Below are positions 46,060-58,904 of a DNA stretch of 64,000 nt, piece after piece (within the stretch, counting starts at the first letter, position 1; every line of letters begins with the position of its first letter). A program made the position numbers and the translations under genes. Source of the stretch: Epiperipatus broadwayi (taxonomy: Eukaryota; Onychophora; Udeonychophora; Euonychophora; Peripatidae); the NCBI GenBank assembly GCA_028023455.1, contig JAQFVV010006203.1, positions 5,734,821-5,798,820 of the forward strand, in the 5' to 3' direction. The notes under the pieces were generated by a model that had not been told where the DNA came from, made no database searches, and saw nothing but the letters and a program-made list of their open reading frames with translations.

Positions 46060-47265
46060 AGATTTTCATTCTACAATATATCCATAATGTTTGAAACTGA
46101 TGATGATGATTTATAGTGAGGTAGCTTAACCCTCACGCAGCTGAAATAAATAGATATGTAGTATTCAATAGCAATGTCAACTGTTGTAATTATTAAACCA
46201 TGTTGGCTAATAAAATAGATATATCTTAATAAATTGAGGTAATAAGGCAGTAAGGTATTACAACTAAATAAAAACACTTTGATTTCAACAGTAGTTTTTT
46301 ATTGCTGTCTACCCTTTTAAACCAGTTTAGTTTAGCATTCAATCACAAAATCTGAGTAAAGTAGTTTAAAATAAAATATCGGCAATTTCTTTCTTCGCGT
46401 CTCATGATCTCATTAATTTTAATCTAGAATCAATTACTTAAAATACGTGCAAACAAATCTTTTAATTTAAACAGATATCACGTATTTAATGTGTACGATA
46501 AATTATTTAAATTTTGATTAACAAAATCAACATAGTTTTACAAATTATTTTGAATGTAGCTTTTGTATTTTAATTTAAAGTTAAAATTTTCTCTAGCGAC
46601 TTAATTAAATGTTTCTATAAAAAGATTTGAAGAGAAATGTTAACATAGCAATGATTCAGCAATGGGTGTGTTAAAAATTATTTTAAACCTGCTGTTAATA
46701 TGTGATCTATATTAAAATTAATTTTCATGTAAAAAAGATTTGAAAAATAAAAAAATAGCTACTAATAAATAAAAGTAATCACGTACGTGGATATAAATAT
46801 ATACGCCACTGTGTATATTTATTTATATACACACAAACTTGAAGCTTTTATTATTACAATTATCAGATACTTCAAATCAATGTCAATTCCTGACAATCAT
46901 GTAAATGACATTTTTCCTACTCATAAAATTTTCAATATAGTATAATCTTCATTATCATTTTCAAACCATTATTAATTCACTGCAAAATCACATTGACAAA
47001 CTTCATGCATCTCGTATATAATCTCCTCTTAGCTATTTACAAACTTATACAATCTACTTTAAGACTTCAATTGTTTACTTATTATCATCTAACAATATAT
47101 CCAACACAGTTGTATGTCAATGATACTTGCTTCTTCTCTCAACAATGTATTTCACTTCCAATTCCTTATTGTTAGTCTCAATAAACATATTTCTTTCTTT
47201 GTTGAGTCGTCTGAAGTCTCTGTACCATTCTTCTGTCTTTCTTGATAACTATAGCTATGAATATG
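46060..47265. other. AT-rich sequence, nothing recognised
   Basis: GAT triplets occur at 46,098-46,110 and otherwise short spurious frames. The words GTCTGAAGTCTCTGTA and TTCTTCT near 47,210-47,235 match a piece of the family-A LINE minus strand (8,597 region), so a small LINE scrap may lie at 46,960-47,240. Confidence 0.4.
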
Positions 47266-47269
47266 TTTA

Positions 47270-48150
47270 CCAGTTAGTCGAAAGCATGCTCAGCATATAT
47301 TGACGTATTAAATAAGCTTTTCTTAGTATACATGTTGCATGTATTTATTTTTTGAAATAACAACCAGTAAGACATATTTATTAAGCAACCTTTTTAAATG
47401 CTTTTATTTAACTTAAGATGTCTTATATGGATTAAATTTTATAACTGGCTTTTAACCTACTTCCGCCAAACTTGTTTTCTTCAAATTTTGTATGTTCTGT
47501 TGTGATAATAATGCAATATAATAATTCTATATTTCAGAATTATCCAACCTAACAGCATTGTAGGCTGCACTTCAAACCACATTCAAATCAATTTGGTATG
47601 GTTTTAATCTTGCATAATAGATGCTACTATAATAATAATATAACTACCAGTTAGATGAAAGCATGCTCAGCATGGTAATGTTGCTAAAGTATTAAATGAT
47701 ATTTTCTTAGTATATATGTTGTATGTAATTTTTTGAATTACATTTTTCTGAGAAAAGTTTAAAATGCTTAGTATATTTAAAACGCTTTTGTCTAATTTGA
47801 AGAAATTTTAGGGCTATATGAAACCTTAATTTTTCTTTGGATCATTTACATAAAAATTGCTTTTTTAAATCACTATCTTCATAAAAACATAATTCTTCTA
47901 ATAGATTTCTTCTTCTGACAGTTTTGTACATGTGTCCGTATAAATGGCAATTGAAGCTTTCAGGGTTAGATTGAATGGATTTTCTTTAAATTTCATACAT
48001 GTGTTTGATTTTAATGGTAATGCAATATTTTAATGTTTCCCAATCTAAAAGTATCAGTAGGCCATATTTGAAACTGCATTTTAAATAAGTTTGGTATGTT
48101 CTGACTCAATAAAATGAGCAATATTTTTTAAGCAAATGTTTTCATTTAAT
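47270..48150 (+). repeat. Two diverged tandem units
   Basis: ACCAGTTAG...GAAAGCATGCTCAGCAT occurs at 47,270 and 47,646, followed in both by TTTTCTTAGTATA..ATGTTG. Later blocks (TTTGTATGTTCTGTTGTGAT.. at about 47,490 and TTTGGTATGTTCTGACTC.. at about 48,090) also recur. Period is about 376 bp at the start with later indels. It leads directly into the foldback at 48,153. Confidence 0.7.
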
Positions 48151-48152
48151 TC

Positions 48153-48760
48153 AAGGAAGAAATTTTATAGGTATTTAAAGCTAATTAAAATAGAAAGAAA
48201 TGAAGGCTGAAATCTTAATTTCCCTTTGGATCATTTACCATAAATTTTACTTTTTAAACACTATCTTCATAAAAGCAAAAATTTTATAACCAATCTTATA
48301 AAATATATCCATATACAAAATATGTATAAAAAATATTTTTAAAAAAATAATTTTATTTAATTTGAGGGCTAATTCACTAAAAAGAAAAAAAAAAAAAAAT
48401 ATTTTTTTTTTTTTTGGAATCACAATTTTGGATAAGTTTAAATGAAAATGTGAAGTCCCCAATAATTAATTAATTCAATCATTCTTTTTTATATAATAGC
48501 AATTGAATTAATTAATTAATCGATTCCCCACCCTTTTATTTAAAATTACATATATAACAACTAAAATTGTGATTCAAGAAATATATATATATAATATTTT
48601 GTATATGGGTATATTTTATAAAATCATTAAAAACTGCTTTTATGAAGATAGTGGTTTAAAAAGCAAAATTTATGGTAAACAATCCAAAGACAAATTAAGA
48701 TTTCAACCTTCATTTCTTTCTATTTTAATTAGCTGTAAACACCCATAAAATTTTTTCCTT
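48153..48760. mobile_element. ~608-bp foldback element
   Basis: AAGGAAGAAATTTTATAGG at 48,153 and its inverse ending at 48,760 (CCCATAAAATTTTTTCCTT) are the outer ends. Inner pairs include ACTATCTTCATAAAAGC (48,260) with GCTTTTATGAAGATAGT (48,636), and GAATCACAATTTT (48,417) with its inverse at 48,563. The centre is about 48,490. A third diverged copy of the TTTGGATCATTTAC...CACTATCTTCATAAAA part lies upstream at 47,838-47,887. It abuts LINE A copy 4. Confidence 0.85.
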
Positions 48761-48763
48761 AAA

Positions 48764-49500
48764 TTATTTCTACCAAAAGAACCCATCCAAATTTAGTTCT
48801 ATGATTAATTGCTTCCTTTATTTTTCTATCTCTATTAACAATCTGACCAACTATTTTTAGTTAACTTTTAATTTTCTTCTTCTGTGGAAAATTCATTAAA
48901 TATTACTTTAGGTTTTTAGCACTTAATTTTAGATCGACTTTCTTATTATTTCTATTTAATAACTCTTGTAATATTTCCTGAAACTTCGAAGCTTTACTTG
49001 CAAAAATAATCATATGGGATGATTTAAATAAGTTCTGTTATTTTTATTATCTTAGTTTTTCTGGTTTAATCCACAAAATACTTCTGACAAAAATGCTGTA
49101 AAAAGTTTTGGAGATATGGAATCATCTTATCATGCATCTTATCATTTCTAATCTTAGGATTATTATAGAATATAGTTGCCACTGAGTCCAAAACTTTGTA
49201 GTAGATAAGTTGTAATTACTTTGGTAAAAATCTTTATGGAATTGATAGAAGACAAACATGACTGCAATTTCTAATAGCTTCTTTACCACCTTTCTTAAAT
49301 ATCAGTATTTCTAGTGCATTCTTTCAATCATCTGGTAGATCTTCATTAACTAAACATTTGATATATTAGTTACCAACACTTTTTTAACCTGCTTCTTCTA
49401 AAATATTGATAATAATTCCATCATTTCCTGGAGCTTTTCACTTCATAGATTTAAACATAATTCACTTCACCACTCTAATGTTTGGCAATTCAAAAGATTA
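48764..49500 (-). mobile_element. RTE LINE family A, copy 4, internal fragment
   Basis: The minus strand contains the KAPGNDGIIINIL block near 49,400-49,445, ISPKLFTAFL-type sequence near 49,090, ADDMIIFASKASK..EILQELLN near 48,955-49,020 and FGRNNL at the left edge. It is cut at 48,764, exactly where the foldback ends, which suggests the foldback inserted into it or a deletion joined them. Stops throughout. Confidence 0.8.
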
Positions 49501-51060
49501 AAGTTTGTATAGTATTGAGTCTTTCAGATAGATGGCCTATAGATAACTTAGTATATTCAGTTATTATCTGGGGAATAAATACCTAGAATATTGGTCAAAT
49601 GACCATTGAAGCACTAAGTAAAAAAATTAGATTGTAAATAAATCAGAGTTCATCACTGATGGAGAGGAGGAGGCTATTGTGATCCTTAAGGTGTTGAGCC
49701 CATGATTTAATTTTATTTTATTTGTTTTTGCTTTTAGATAGTTAACATAGTGAAAAAAAATGTCTGGTGTTGGATTCACTAAATTAAAATCCCAATATTC
49801 TTAGAATTTTAGACTCATCAATGAAAGATTTATGATATTAAAAATTAACTTAACAGTACCCATTTTATAAATGTTCACACTCAAAGATTAGTTTCAGAAA
49901 GTTTAAAGGGGGGGAGCTTTTTATTATCTTATTATATAATGTTATTGCATCATTACTTATGATAAAAATAAAGCTTTCTCTCTGAAGACTTTAATACATT
50001 TATTGGTAAAATAGTACACTATGGTTAAAGTTTTTAAAAATAATAGTATTGATTCTATAACTCACAATAAATTTTTACCCAATACATACATTGACTATTG
50101 TAAACACTTTGTTTAAACAGAAAAATCATTATAAAAAACATGTTACATATTTGCGCATAAAAAAAAAAAACATCTTGCAAACTATAATTAGAAGTCATAG
50201 CATAAAAAGTACCAATATGACATGAACCTATGTAGAATAAATTATAAGACAAATTATTGATTAGTACATTTAAAATTTAAATGAACAGAGGCATTAAAAA
50301 ATAGACCATATCCCAAACATATTGATAGAAAATTTAATGTTCATATAGTAGAAGAAATGGCTACTCCTGTAATATTTCAATAGCTGTTGAAGAGAAAATT
50401 GCTAACTTGAATTTTCCAAGTTAGACTTGATATTTCTGTATAGAATTATTTTAAAGAAATTATTGTGATTACAAATAATCATGTTTTGGAGTTGTTGTTT
50501 TTTAAAAATCAGATAATAATTTGTAACAAAAATTATACTACAGAAATATTATTCATTATTAGCCAGACTGATTCTCTGATAATAATATTATTAATGATTC
50601 ATTAAAAAACATTCTTTGCTTGATTAAATAATAGAATGAATGTGGAGCTCAATAGGCAATATAGAAATTTAAAGGCAGGGATTCAAAAATCAAAAAATCT
50701 TAAAAGCAATTTGTAAATTGAAAATGAACAAAGAGATGAGTGATGACATTAAATATTTTTCTGACATATTGAAAACTACATACAAACCTAAAAAAATTAT
50801 TACAATTCTATTAATTCATACAAGGCATTTTTTAATTTGATGATGATTATGATGATAATAATAATAAAAAGTATCACAGCATTTAATAATATATCCATTC
50901 TATTGATTTCTTTAGATTTGGACAAAGATATTAAACTATGAGTCTTAATGGAATACTTTTTAAATATGATAGTGACCCATTTATTTCAAAACTAGTGACA
51001 CATAATCCCATAAATTCTGTCACAAGATTCTAAAGATACTTAAGTTGCTCAAATTTATAT
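49501..51060. other. AT-rich sequence, nothing recognised
   Basis: Short GAT/AAT microsatellite at 50,838-50,868; no other supported feature. Confidence 0.5.
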
Positions 51061-51084
51061 ATAAAAAATGTGGGTGAAATTTAG

Positions 51085-51480
51085 CTTGAAATGTCATTAT
51101 TAACTATTTCAGTTAAAGAATTTTAAGGAATTTTATTGGATATATTACTTGAGACTCAGTATGATTTTAGAGAATGAAAAAGCACTCTACATATGTTTTT
51201 GTTGACTAACAAATATAAAAAATGATCTAAACAAAAGTGTGATTTATATATTTATTTCATAGATATGTGGCAATGATTGAAAAAGCTGATTCTCTGTGGA
51301 AGTCTATTCATATTATATGGTTGCAATAGGATGAATATGAAAAGACATAATTTATTAATAGCAAAAATGTTGATATTTCAAATTAAAACTGTTATTATGT
51401 ATTATTACTAGTTTCATTTTATGTTTTTGTGACAATGGTCTTTGGAGCAAAAACAGTAGGATCTTACATTAATGAACCCC
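51085..51480 (+). mobile_element. LINE family B, RT fragment
   Basis: The plus strand reads MSLLTISVKEF then LETQYDFRE.KSTLHMFLL and CDLYIYFIDM. These align with the LINE B copy at 3.05-3.3 kb (FPIIDE.LPEIQHDFTESKNIINMFLL) and with the 'L.SIAGKI..LPE.Q.GFR..R.T.D' region of this LINE group. Decayed. Confidence 0.65.
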
Positions 51481-52017
51481 TTTGTTGTTAAGTGAACTGA
51501 TCTTCCCCCTTATGAAAATATACAATAACAAATTCATGTTATTCTTTATATACAAAGTGAATCAAACATTACTTTAATATTATTTTCTTAACAATTATAT
51601 TGCATTAATTATTCATATTTTATTAATTATTATATTTTGTAACACAATAATTTAAATAATTGTTTAAAAAATCAAAAATATTAATATTATAAAATAACTA
51701 AAATAAAAATAATTTTTTAAAAAAAAACAGAATCATGGTTTGGATTTTTTTATTTTTTAAATTTTGTTACTTTACCTTTTTGACAGCATTGCAAAATATC
51801 AACTAAATAGAATAATGAATCAGTATGTTTTATATGAGGTCATGTCTTTCATGCCTTAGTTGTATAGTCATCATAAAACATATTATTAGTTTTTTTTTAA
51901 TGTTTTTCTATTTCTTATATTTTCTTTTCTTCTTTTTAGAATCAAAATGACTACATTCATTTGCAAATGAGAGCCACTGACAATTTATCATAATATTATT
52001 TTTTATCAATGTTATTA
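51481..52017. other. AT-rich sequence, nothing recognised
   Basis: Flank of the TIR element; no feature. Confidence 0.5.
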
Positions 52018-52025
52018 TTTTATTA
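52018..52025. repeat. Target site duplication, left (right copy 53,939-53,946)
   Basis: TTTTATTA directly adjoins both TIR ends. Confidence 0.8.
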
Positions 52026-52559
52026 GGTTCTAGTAAACTATTAACTGTGCAGCCTTTGGTGGCACTGTTTCTAGTTAAAAACAGAGCGTTATAACATTAC
52101 CGGGCCGCTAGATTTTTTTTATCTAATAGATCGTATTTTGACATACGGCTGTAATTTTTTTTTTTAATATTTAATACAGTATATTGTTGTTGTTTATTTT
52201 TGACATAATTATTATTTTTTTAATATTTAATATATTGATGTTGTTTGTTTTGGACATAATAATTTTTTTGGTTTTCATTTCATAAATTTAAAACTATAAA
52301 GGAGACTTTGACCTTTTTTTTGGATCTCAAAAGTACATAATTTTTGACATACGCCTTTATTTGGGGGGGGGGGGGGATTTCCATTCTAAATCTACTGTTT
52401 CTTTTTTACAGACGTCTTTTATTTTTTTGTTTTGGATTCCATACATTTCAAAGTAATAAGGGACAGTTTAGCAACAAAAAATTCAAACCTGTCCGACAAA
52501 CTCCGCCTCAGATGTCCGTATTTGCTTATAAACGAAAAGAATTGTTTGGTATTTTATCT

Positions 52560-52800
52560 TACATTTATAAATACGGGGTTTTTTTTTTGGTCGGCGTGTT
52601 TTGATTTTTTTTGTTTTTTTTTTAATAATAACAAATAAAACGGGGTTTTGATTTTTTTGTTTTTTTTAATAATAATAAATAAAACGGGACTTCTTTTTTC
52701 TCTTAGATTTATAAATACGGGGTTTTTTTTGTGTGTCAGCGGGTTTTAATTTTTTTTGCTTTTTTTAATAATAACAAATAAAACGTCCAAAACAAAAACC
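52560..52800 (+). repeat. Internal minisatellite of the TIR element
   Basis: Three T-rich units contain ATAAATACGGGGTTTTTTTT and AATAATAACAAATAAAACG, about 60-110 bp each. A second pair, TTTTTTAATATTTAATA...TTGACATAAT / TTGGACATAAT, lies at 52,158-52,262. A run of 14 G is at 52,363-52,376. Confidence 0.75.
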
Positions 52801-53269
52801 AAAAAGTCAATCGCGGTATTGTTTTTTTAACACAAAAAATATGTATGTTAACCAGTTTTGTTACATTCTGTAGGATTTATTTATTTATCTTTTTTAAGAG
52901 TCGTACAAGTTTGTTAAAGATTTTTTGTTTTCATAACAAATAAAACGTCCGGTATTTTTATTCCTTTTTAACAACAAAAATTAAGCTCGGGTTCATTTTT
53001 AAAATCTATTTAACATGCTGTTTATTGATTTAAAACAACAACAACAAAAAACCTCTTTTTGCTTCTAAACGGAACGAATAGGTATATCAAAAGTAGTAGT
53101 ATTTTTTGTTTTTTTTTTTAAAAAAAAATCAATCAATCAAGAGATGTCCAACAAACTATGCCTCCCCTTTTTAACACTGTCATTCTGGGTGTTAATTACA
53201 TGATTTACAGATAAAAATAATCGTAAACAAAACAAATTCTTTCCAGAAAATAAATTTAGTAACCACATA

Positions 53270-53383
53270 TCACTGAACTAAATCAACTGTAATGAATGGC
53301 CGGATGTTTTGGGCTTGCAAAAACACAACTGCCTCACTTTCTCTGTTTGGGACGTCCCACAAATATAATAACATGGTAGACAT
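53270..53383 (-). pseudogene. Short frame, possible Merlin-like transposase N-terminus
   Basis: A 37-codon minus-strand frame, MSTMLLYLWDVPNRESEAVV then FLQAQNIRPF. The SE..V.FLQ..NI arrangement resembles the start of ISXO2/Merlin transposases (..E.CI.FLQ..GL), but the usual following CxxC zinc motif and the catalytic domain are not visible. A separate 83-codon frame (53,398-53,649, minus) upstream of it shows no motif. Low confidence. Confidence 0.3.
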
Positions 53384-53946
53384 TTTGTTCTTCTTTTTCA
53401 ACTCTCGTCCGAGTCACGACAAAAACGGTATTTCTCCGCAAACAACTCCAATCGTCTACCAGAGAGCTTGAGAAATTTTATTTTGTCTTTTTTGACCCCC
53501 AAAAAAGCCAAAATTAGCCAAAAAAAAAATTTTTGACAAATATCAATAATACGCTGAAAATTACTAGTACGCAAAAATCTTTCAGTTGGGAAATACAGAA
53601 AATCATAAACATCGACAAATAAACACTTGAAAAAGATGACAATGCTCACACTCTCATCTTAAATTCTAGCGACAATACAAATTCTGTCAATATGCATAGG
53701 AATTCAACCCGCAATGAAATCAACGGCAAACTATACGATCATAGTATTGTTAGTAGACGTAGTGTTATTGAATGCGGAAGAATTGGCCGCGTATTATAAC
53801 CATTACATATGATCTACTTGTAGATTAATGATCACTCGTATATTAGCCGTAGGTTCGGCCGCAAAAGCGGTATAATTCTGTGTTTTTACACAGAAACAGT
53901 GCCACCAAAGGCTGCACAGTTAATAGTTTACTAGAACCTTTTATTA

Positions 53947-54758
53947 TTATTATTCAAGCAAGATTACAAAATTATAAAGAGAACTTCATTCTTTAAATCT
54001 AAGAAATCAGCTCTATCTAGTTTTAGAATTCTTTTCAACAATTTCTTCTCATGTATCAGCTTTTGTGAAGTTAAACTTAAAGTCTTGCTCTGTATAATGA
54101 TTTATCTTTAAAAAAAACCTTGTGATTGAACTGATTTTCAATCCATACCCTTAAAGTTTTTTCCATCCCAACACTACTGTTTTAATATTGGCAAACTTTT
54201 AAAAACCTCTCTTTATCATTTATCATTTATGATTGCTCTGTTTTAAGAACCAATATTAATCAAAAATGTAAATTGCTTATTGAAAATGTAACCATTTCTA
54301 ATCTGTTGCTTAAAATAATACTTATGGCAATCTGCTTTCAAAACATTCATCTGTAAATGTATCACATTTAATACTCATAAATATACTAAACTGCATCTGC
54401 TAATTATATACTGTACCATAAATTATGAAAGGGCATTCATTAGATTTCCATTAATCAATTTATGATCTTAGAAACAATGATAACAGCAAGTAATAGCATC
54501 TGATTTGTGAGTAAAATAGAACTGTTACAATATTAAACTGAATTTAATTAAGACATATTTATGAATAAGAATTTCTCACAAAAGAAACATATATCTTAAC
54601 ATTAGAAACAATTTAACATTCATGTGCATAATTAAATGCATATATATTGTAGCCCTTGGATTTGTCCAAGACTCCATTTCTGAGTTAACTATGCAAAATA
54701 AGGTTCAATAAAAATTTTCCTCATAGTTTATAGGTTTTTTTTTCTTTAATAAGCAAAA
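53947..54758. other. AT-rich sequence, nothing recognised
   Basis: No frame or repeat supported. Confidence 0.5.
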
Positions 54759-54764
54759 TTTTAG

Positions 54765-54835
54765 CCAAGACTAGGTTCGAACCCATATTTATAGGGATTG
54801 TACGTGACTTGGTAAGCAATCTGAAAATTTATTAT
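54765..54835 (-). repeat. Possible tRNA-derived SINE fragment
   Basis: On the minus strand, GGGTTCGAACCTAG is a good box B and GCTTACCAAGTCACG lies about 30 bp upstream at the box A position, though box A itself is poor. Not a tRNA gene. Confidence 0.4.
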
Positions 54836-54958
54836 TAAGATATTTCTAACCAAAATATTATTTTATTTTAATTTATGGGTCAAGTTAGTATTAAAAATAT
54901 ATTTTAGAAAAGCAAGATTTATACATTAGTTAATAAGTTGGCTGAGAAGAAGGAGGGA

Positions 54959-55871
54959 TGTGTGATCTTTATAACTACGGTAGATAGTGATAATGAATGG
55001 TCAGAATTTTATACTAATAAGTTAGAAATAAATAGTTCATAAGATTAAATTATAAAAAAAAAAATAGTTACAATAATTAAAAATTAAAATATTAAATTGG
55101 TTTAATTAAAGAATTGTATACATGTGATGGGTGTGTATATTTAATCTAATTGTGGACTTTAATTGTAAAGTTCACAATTAATAATCATTCCTTATCATTT
55201 TGTAGGAAAATCTTAAAAAAAGAAAAAATTAAATCATTTTTAAATAGTATTATTAGCAGCCAAAAAAGTTAGTTCAGAATACTGGGTTTGAAGCTGGACT
55301 GCAATATATATTTTGTTTCATTATTTAATGGAAAAAGTAAAAGGGGGAAGAGAGATTTCTGTTATTTACTTTTAATGTGAGTTTCACACGTGTTGTATTA
55401 CAAAGTAATTATCAGAGCCATTTAAATGATATAAATTTCACCAAGGAATTTAAATGTACAATTAACGGGTTATAGTCTGTTGAGTGTAAAATTGATTGAT
55501 AATTATATCTGTTAGAATGCAGATGCGAATTTGGCATGGTTTTTCTAAAAGAGCAAAAGATTAAAATTAACCAGAGAAAAAGGGAACAAGAGTCAATTAA
55601 TTAAGAAAAGAGAATGATCAGATGGCAGACTATATAAAATCTCTGTTGTTTAGCAGAAGGGGGGCTAGTCTATTTGAAACTTTCTGCTTGCAAGTTTTCT
55701 CTTTCATTGATTATATAGAGAAACCTTGCTCTAAAATTTAAGAGAAATATTTTCTCTTAGAAAAAAAATCATTTATTATTACTCTTTTGTCTCTTAAAAA
55801 CAACTTTGCTAAATTTAACATTGTATTAAAAAAAGAATGTTTATTGAATAAATTTTAAGTGGGCACACACA
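54959..55871 (+). repeat. Candidate LTR (913 bp) of another retroelement
   Basis: It begins TGTGTGATC and ends GGGCACACACA, giving a 6-bp inverted TGTGTG/CACACA end. It is preceded by a purine tract (GAGAAGAAGGAGGGA) and followed by TT and TGGATCTCCTGAAG, which could be a primer binding site. TATATAAAA lies at 55,631 and AATAAA near 55,846, in promoter/poly(A) order. No second copy or coding region was found in the window, so this is a structural prediction only. Confidence 0.45.
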
Positions 55872-58800
55872 TTTGGATCTCCTGAAGTTAGCCATCGGTC
55901 ATGATTGGATCAGCAAATGGTGAAATTTAAAACCCAGAAGTTTGATATTGTATATATAAGCGTTCAATTTGAATATAAAATGAATTCAAAGATGGAAAAA
56001 GACAATCAGAAATGAACTTATATCTTGAAAAATTTAAATGAATGCTGTTTAACTGTAATCTGCATAAAATTAAAAATGAGGAACTCCTTTCAGCAATATA
56101 AAAATTGTATATCTGATGGCAGAGGAATCAAACCCCATCACAAAAACTTTTTGCTACATAGACTCATGTGCCTCTACAAACAAATTAAGGAGGAAAAGAA
56201 AAGGGAAAAAATGGAAACCAGGAACTTAATGGACACTTCCAAAGAACTTTATATAAGTATAATTTTTTTTATTCGCTATTTATGTAGGACATTTAATTTA
56301 GAAAAAAAAAAAGATTTTTTATTTATGTTTTATCATGTATATTCATTTTAAAATTAATTCATGTTATAATTATAAGTGTGTTATTTTGGAGGTAGAAATA
56401 TTGATATCAGATGATTTTGTATGTGTTTATTTTAAATGCTTTTGCTATCATTGTTGTTTTGGGGATAGCTGAAATTGATATCATGTCATTCTGATGTGCC
56501 TTATTTAAAATGCTTTACGAACATTTTTTTTTTAAAAAAAAAGAGAGAGATATCATTATTAAGGGAAATGTTTTGAATGAATCGTATCAGAAGTTATTGT
56601 CAAATGCTTAGACTTATAAAATTGTGTGACTATTGAGCTAAAACATCATCATTTTCTTATAAAAGTGCATGGAAGTAGTTTTAAAATTTTAATACGCATT
56701 CCTTATTATTCCTTATTGTTGTTATCATAAATTTAAGACCAGATACAAGCTGATTAATGCTTGGAAAATTTATTGGCTCATATTCCAGTGCACTAATTCG
56801 CAAAAATATTAAAGATATGAAAGTTTTACTTGTAGAAGTTGATGTTTCGACTTGGATGTAATGTGGATGGACAACAGTCTCCACCAAGCCAGTGAAGTCT
56901 AGCTCACTAAGATATTTATGCTATATTCATAAAGTATTTGAACACAGTGGAAGAGTTTTCCCACTTGGTTATTCTCTACACCGTAAGAAGGTTTCTTTAT
57001 TAATGGCCAGAGGTAATAGGTATACCTAAGTCTTTTTATATGACTAGCGATAAAAATCCTAGCATATCTCAACCTTAGTGAAAAGGTTTTCTCTTATTCG
57101 GGTTACTGCCTGCCTCATGTTAATGTTTGATATTCCTTATGGTTGTATGAAAGATAGCTATTATAAGCATTATTTATAAATGTTGAATACAAGGTCGCAA
57201 ACTCAATTTGATGTCAGGATGAAGAGCCAAGAGCAGTAAAGTTAAAAAATGCTAAATTAAGGGTTAAATAAAACCTATGAATGTTTAAATGTAAGCAATG
57301 CGTATATGAAATTATCTAATGAGTATGTCCACAGCCAGCTGAGAACCTCGCTGGAAAGGTAATATTATTAAATATTATTATGTCATAAGAACATGAGTAT
57401 AGAGTGTGTGCACTATGATGATGATTGATCTAGATGCCGATTTATTTACATTGACTTAGTCCCACCATTCATAAAGTATCTATTGTAAAGATTAGGGCAA
57501 AAGGATGTTCGATCAGAATGATAGGATAAGAATAAGAAATTTGCGAAGAAATGTTAATTCAAAATAGTTAAATAAAATTATAAAATTTAATTAGGGGAGG
57601 AATTAGCTCTAAAACAAATCAGTAATTTAAAAAGCATTAAACATGGGAAGAAATTTGGTATTCGCTATATCTAAGATAAAAGGAAAGTGTCAATATAATA
57701 TATATGGGAAGGTAAATATATTTTTTTTTTTACTCCATGGTAATCGTGATTCCCTGATAATGAGGAAATGAATATTGATTTTAAACCTATTGATATTATC
57801 CATTGATTTAGGGATAGTTATGTGTTTATTTTATATATATATCATAATACGGTTGTGAAACAGAGGAAAGCCATGCGAGTCATCAAGCGAATGGATATAT
57901 ATATTCTGTATTGATTTGTAATCTGTCAATAAAATTTATTTGTTTTAAATAAAATTTGCGTATGTCTCAATGTTTTTGCGGGTTATTATTATCTAGACAT
58001 CTCCAATCCAATCATACATCAATATATTATTATTAATATTTGAATTATTATGTACATAAATAATATCCGGTAAAATTATTTAAAATGGTTAATTTCAGAT
58101 ACTTAGAATTACCAAATAATTTAGTATATTTGAGATGTAAACTGTGAATAGAGATAGTTATTGAGTGATAGGGGATGGACATAAAATCCTTTCTCCATCC
58201 GTTGTATTCAAACACCTCTCTAGACGCACTTCTTTATAATTTTGTTATAATTGTGATTAGGTTTATAATGTATTTCTAAAAGATTTAATAAGCTTAAATT
58301 ATTCCGAGCTTTAATGTAAATAGATATTACACTACATTAAAGACAGCCCAAGATCACCTTGGAGGTGATCAAGAGAGGAGTGTTTATTACCAATAATCTG
58401 TCGCAGCTTATTCGATTTCCACACCTAATTGTTCTAAAAACCCTGAGAAGAGATTATAATGGGAGAAATGAGCTAGCAGAATGGAAAATTTAATGGTAAA
58501 ATAGATAATAGTGTAATAGACCTATGGATGTGAAGTTGATGGAGGAGTGGATCAGGAAGGTGGAGATGGATATAGAACTTTGTAATTAGAATAAAATTTA
58601 ATTGTGGCTTTAATGATGGTGAATGGTAGTGTGCTGAGAATAACCAAGAATTTCCAAAGATATTAATATTATCGATTTTAATGCATTCTCAGTAGTCTCT
58701 GAATCGATTATTTATTACCCCATTCATTAAATATTATTACTGAAAGTTATTGAAGTGAGATTTAACCTTTATATTTTATTAAAGTTGCAATTTGGCACCC

Positions 58801-58880
58801 TGGCAATTAAGATTATAGATGTTCTGTACCATCATCATCATCCCAGTAGGCTTTAAAAATAGTGCTAGCTGGGAATGATG
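55872..58880. other. Unassigned mixed-composition sequence
   Basis: Somewhat less AT-rich than the rest between 56,690 and 58,640, with short frames only (108 codons at 56,025-56,351, Lys-rich; 68 codons at 56,681-56,887, minus). A short perfect hairpin GATCACCT-TGG-AGGTGATC occurs at about 58,353 and a CATCATCATCATCCCA...TGGGAATGATGAA inverted pair at 58,829-58,882. Probably old retroelement sequence linked to the LTR at 54.96 kb; not proven. Confidence 0.35.
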
Positions 58881-58904
58881 AAGCATCCATCGATCCATCC
58901 TTAA

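Larger units (their letters stand above)
52026..53938. mobile_element. 1,913-bp DNA transposon with perfect 47-bp TIRs
   Basis: GGTTCTAGTAAACTATTAAC... at 52,026-52,072 is repeated without a mismatch, inverted, at 53,892-53,938. The element is flanked by TTTTATTA on both sides (52,018-52,025 and 53,939-53,946), an 8-bp target duplication. GG termini with an 8-9 bp duplication suit the Merlin group; hAT and P elements also give 8 bp but usually begin CA. Subterminal sequences remain partly symmetrical. The inside is T-rich on the plus strand with internal repeats and only short frames, so it is probably non-autonomous. The perfect TIRs suggest recent movement. Confidence 0.9.

Noticed and set aside
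52344-52638. Two overlapping plus-strand frames in the TIR element
   Set aside because: Low-complexity T/G runs give Phe/Gly-rich peptides; no motif.
53398-53649. 83-codon minus-strand frame in the TIR element
   Set aside because: Open and moderately complex, but it does not resemble a transposase and is separated by stops from the short FLQ-containing frame.
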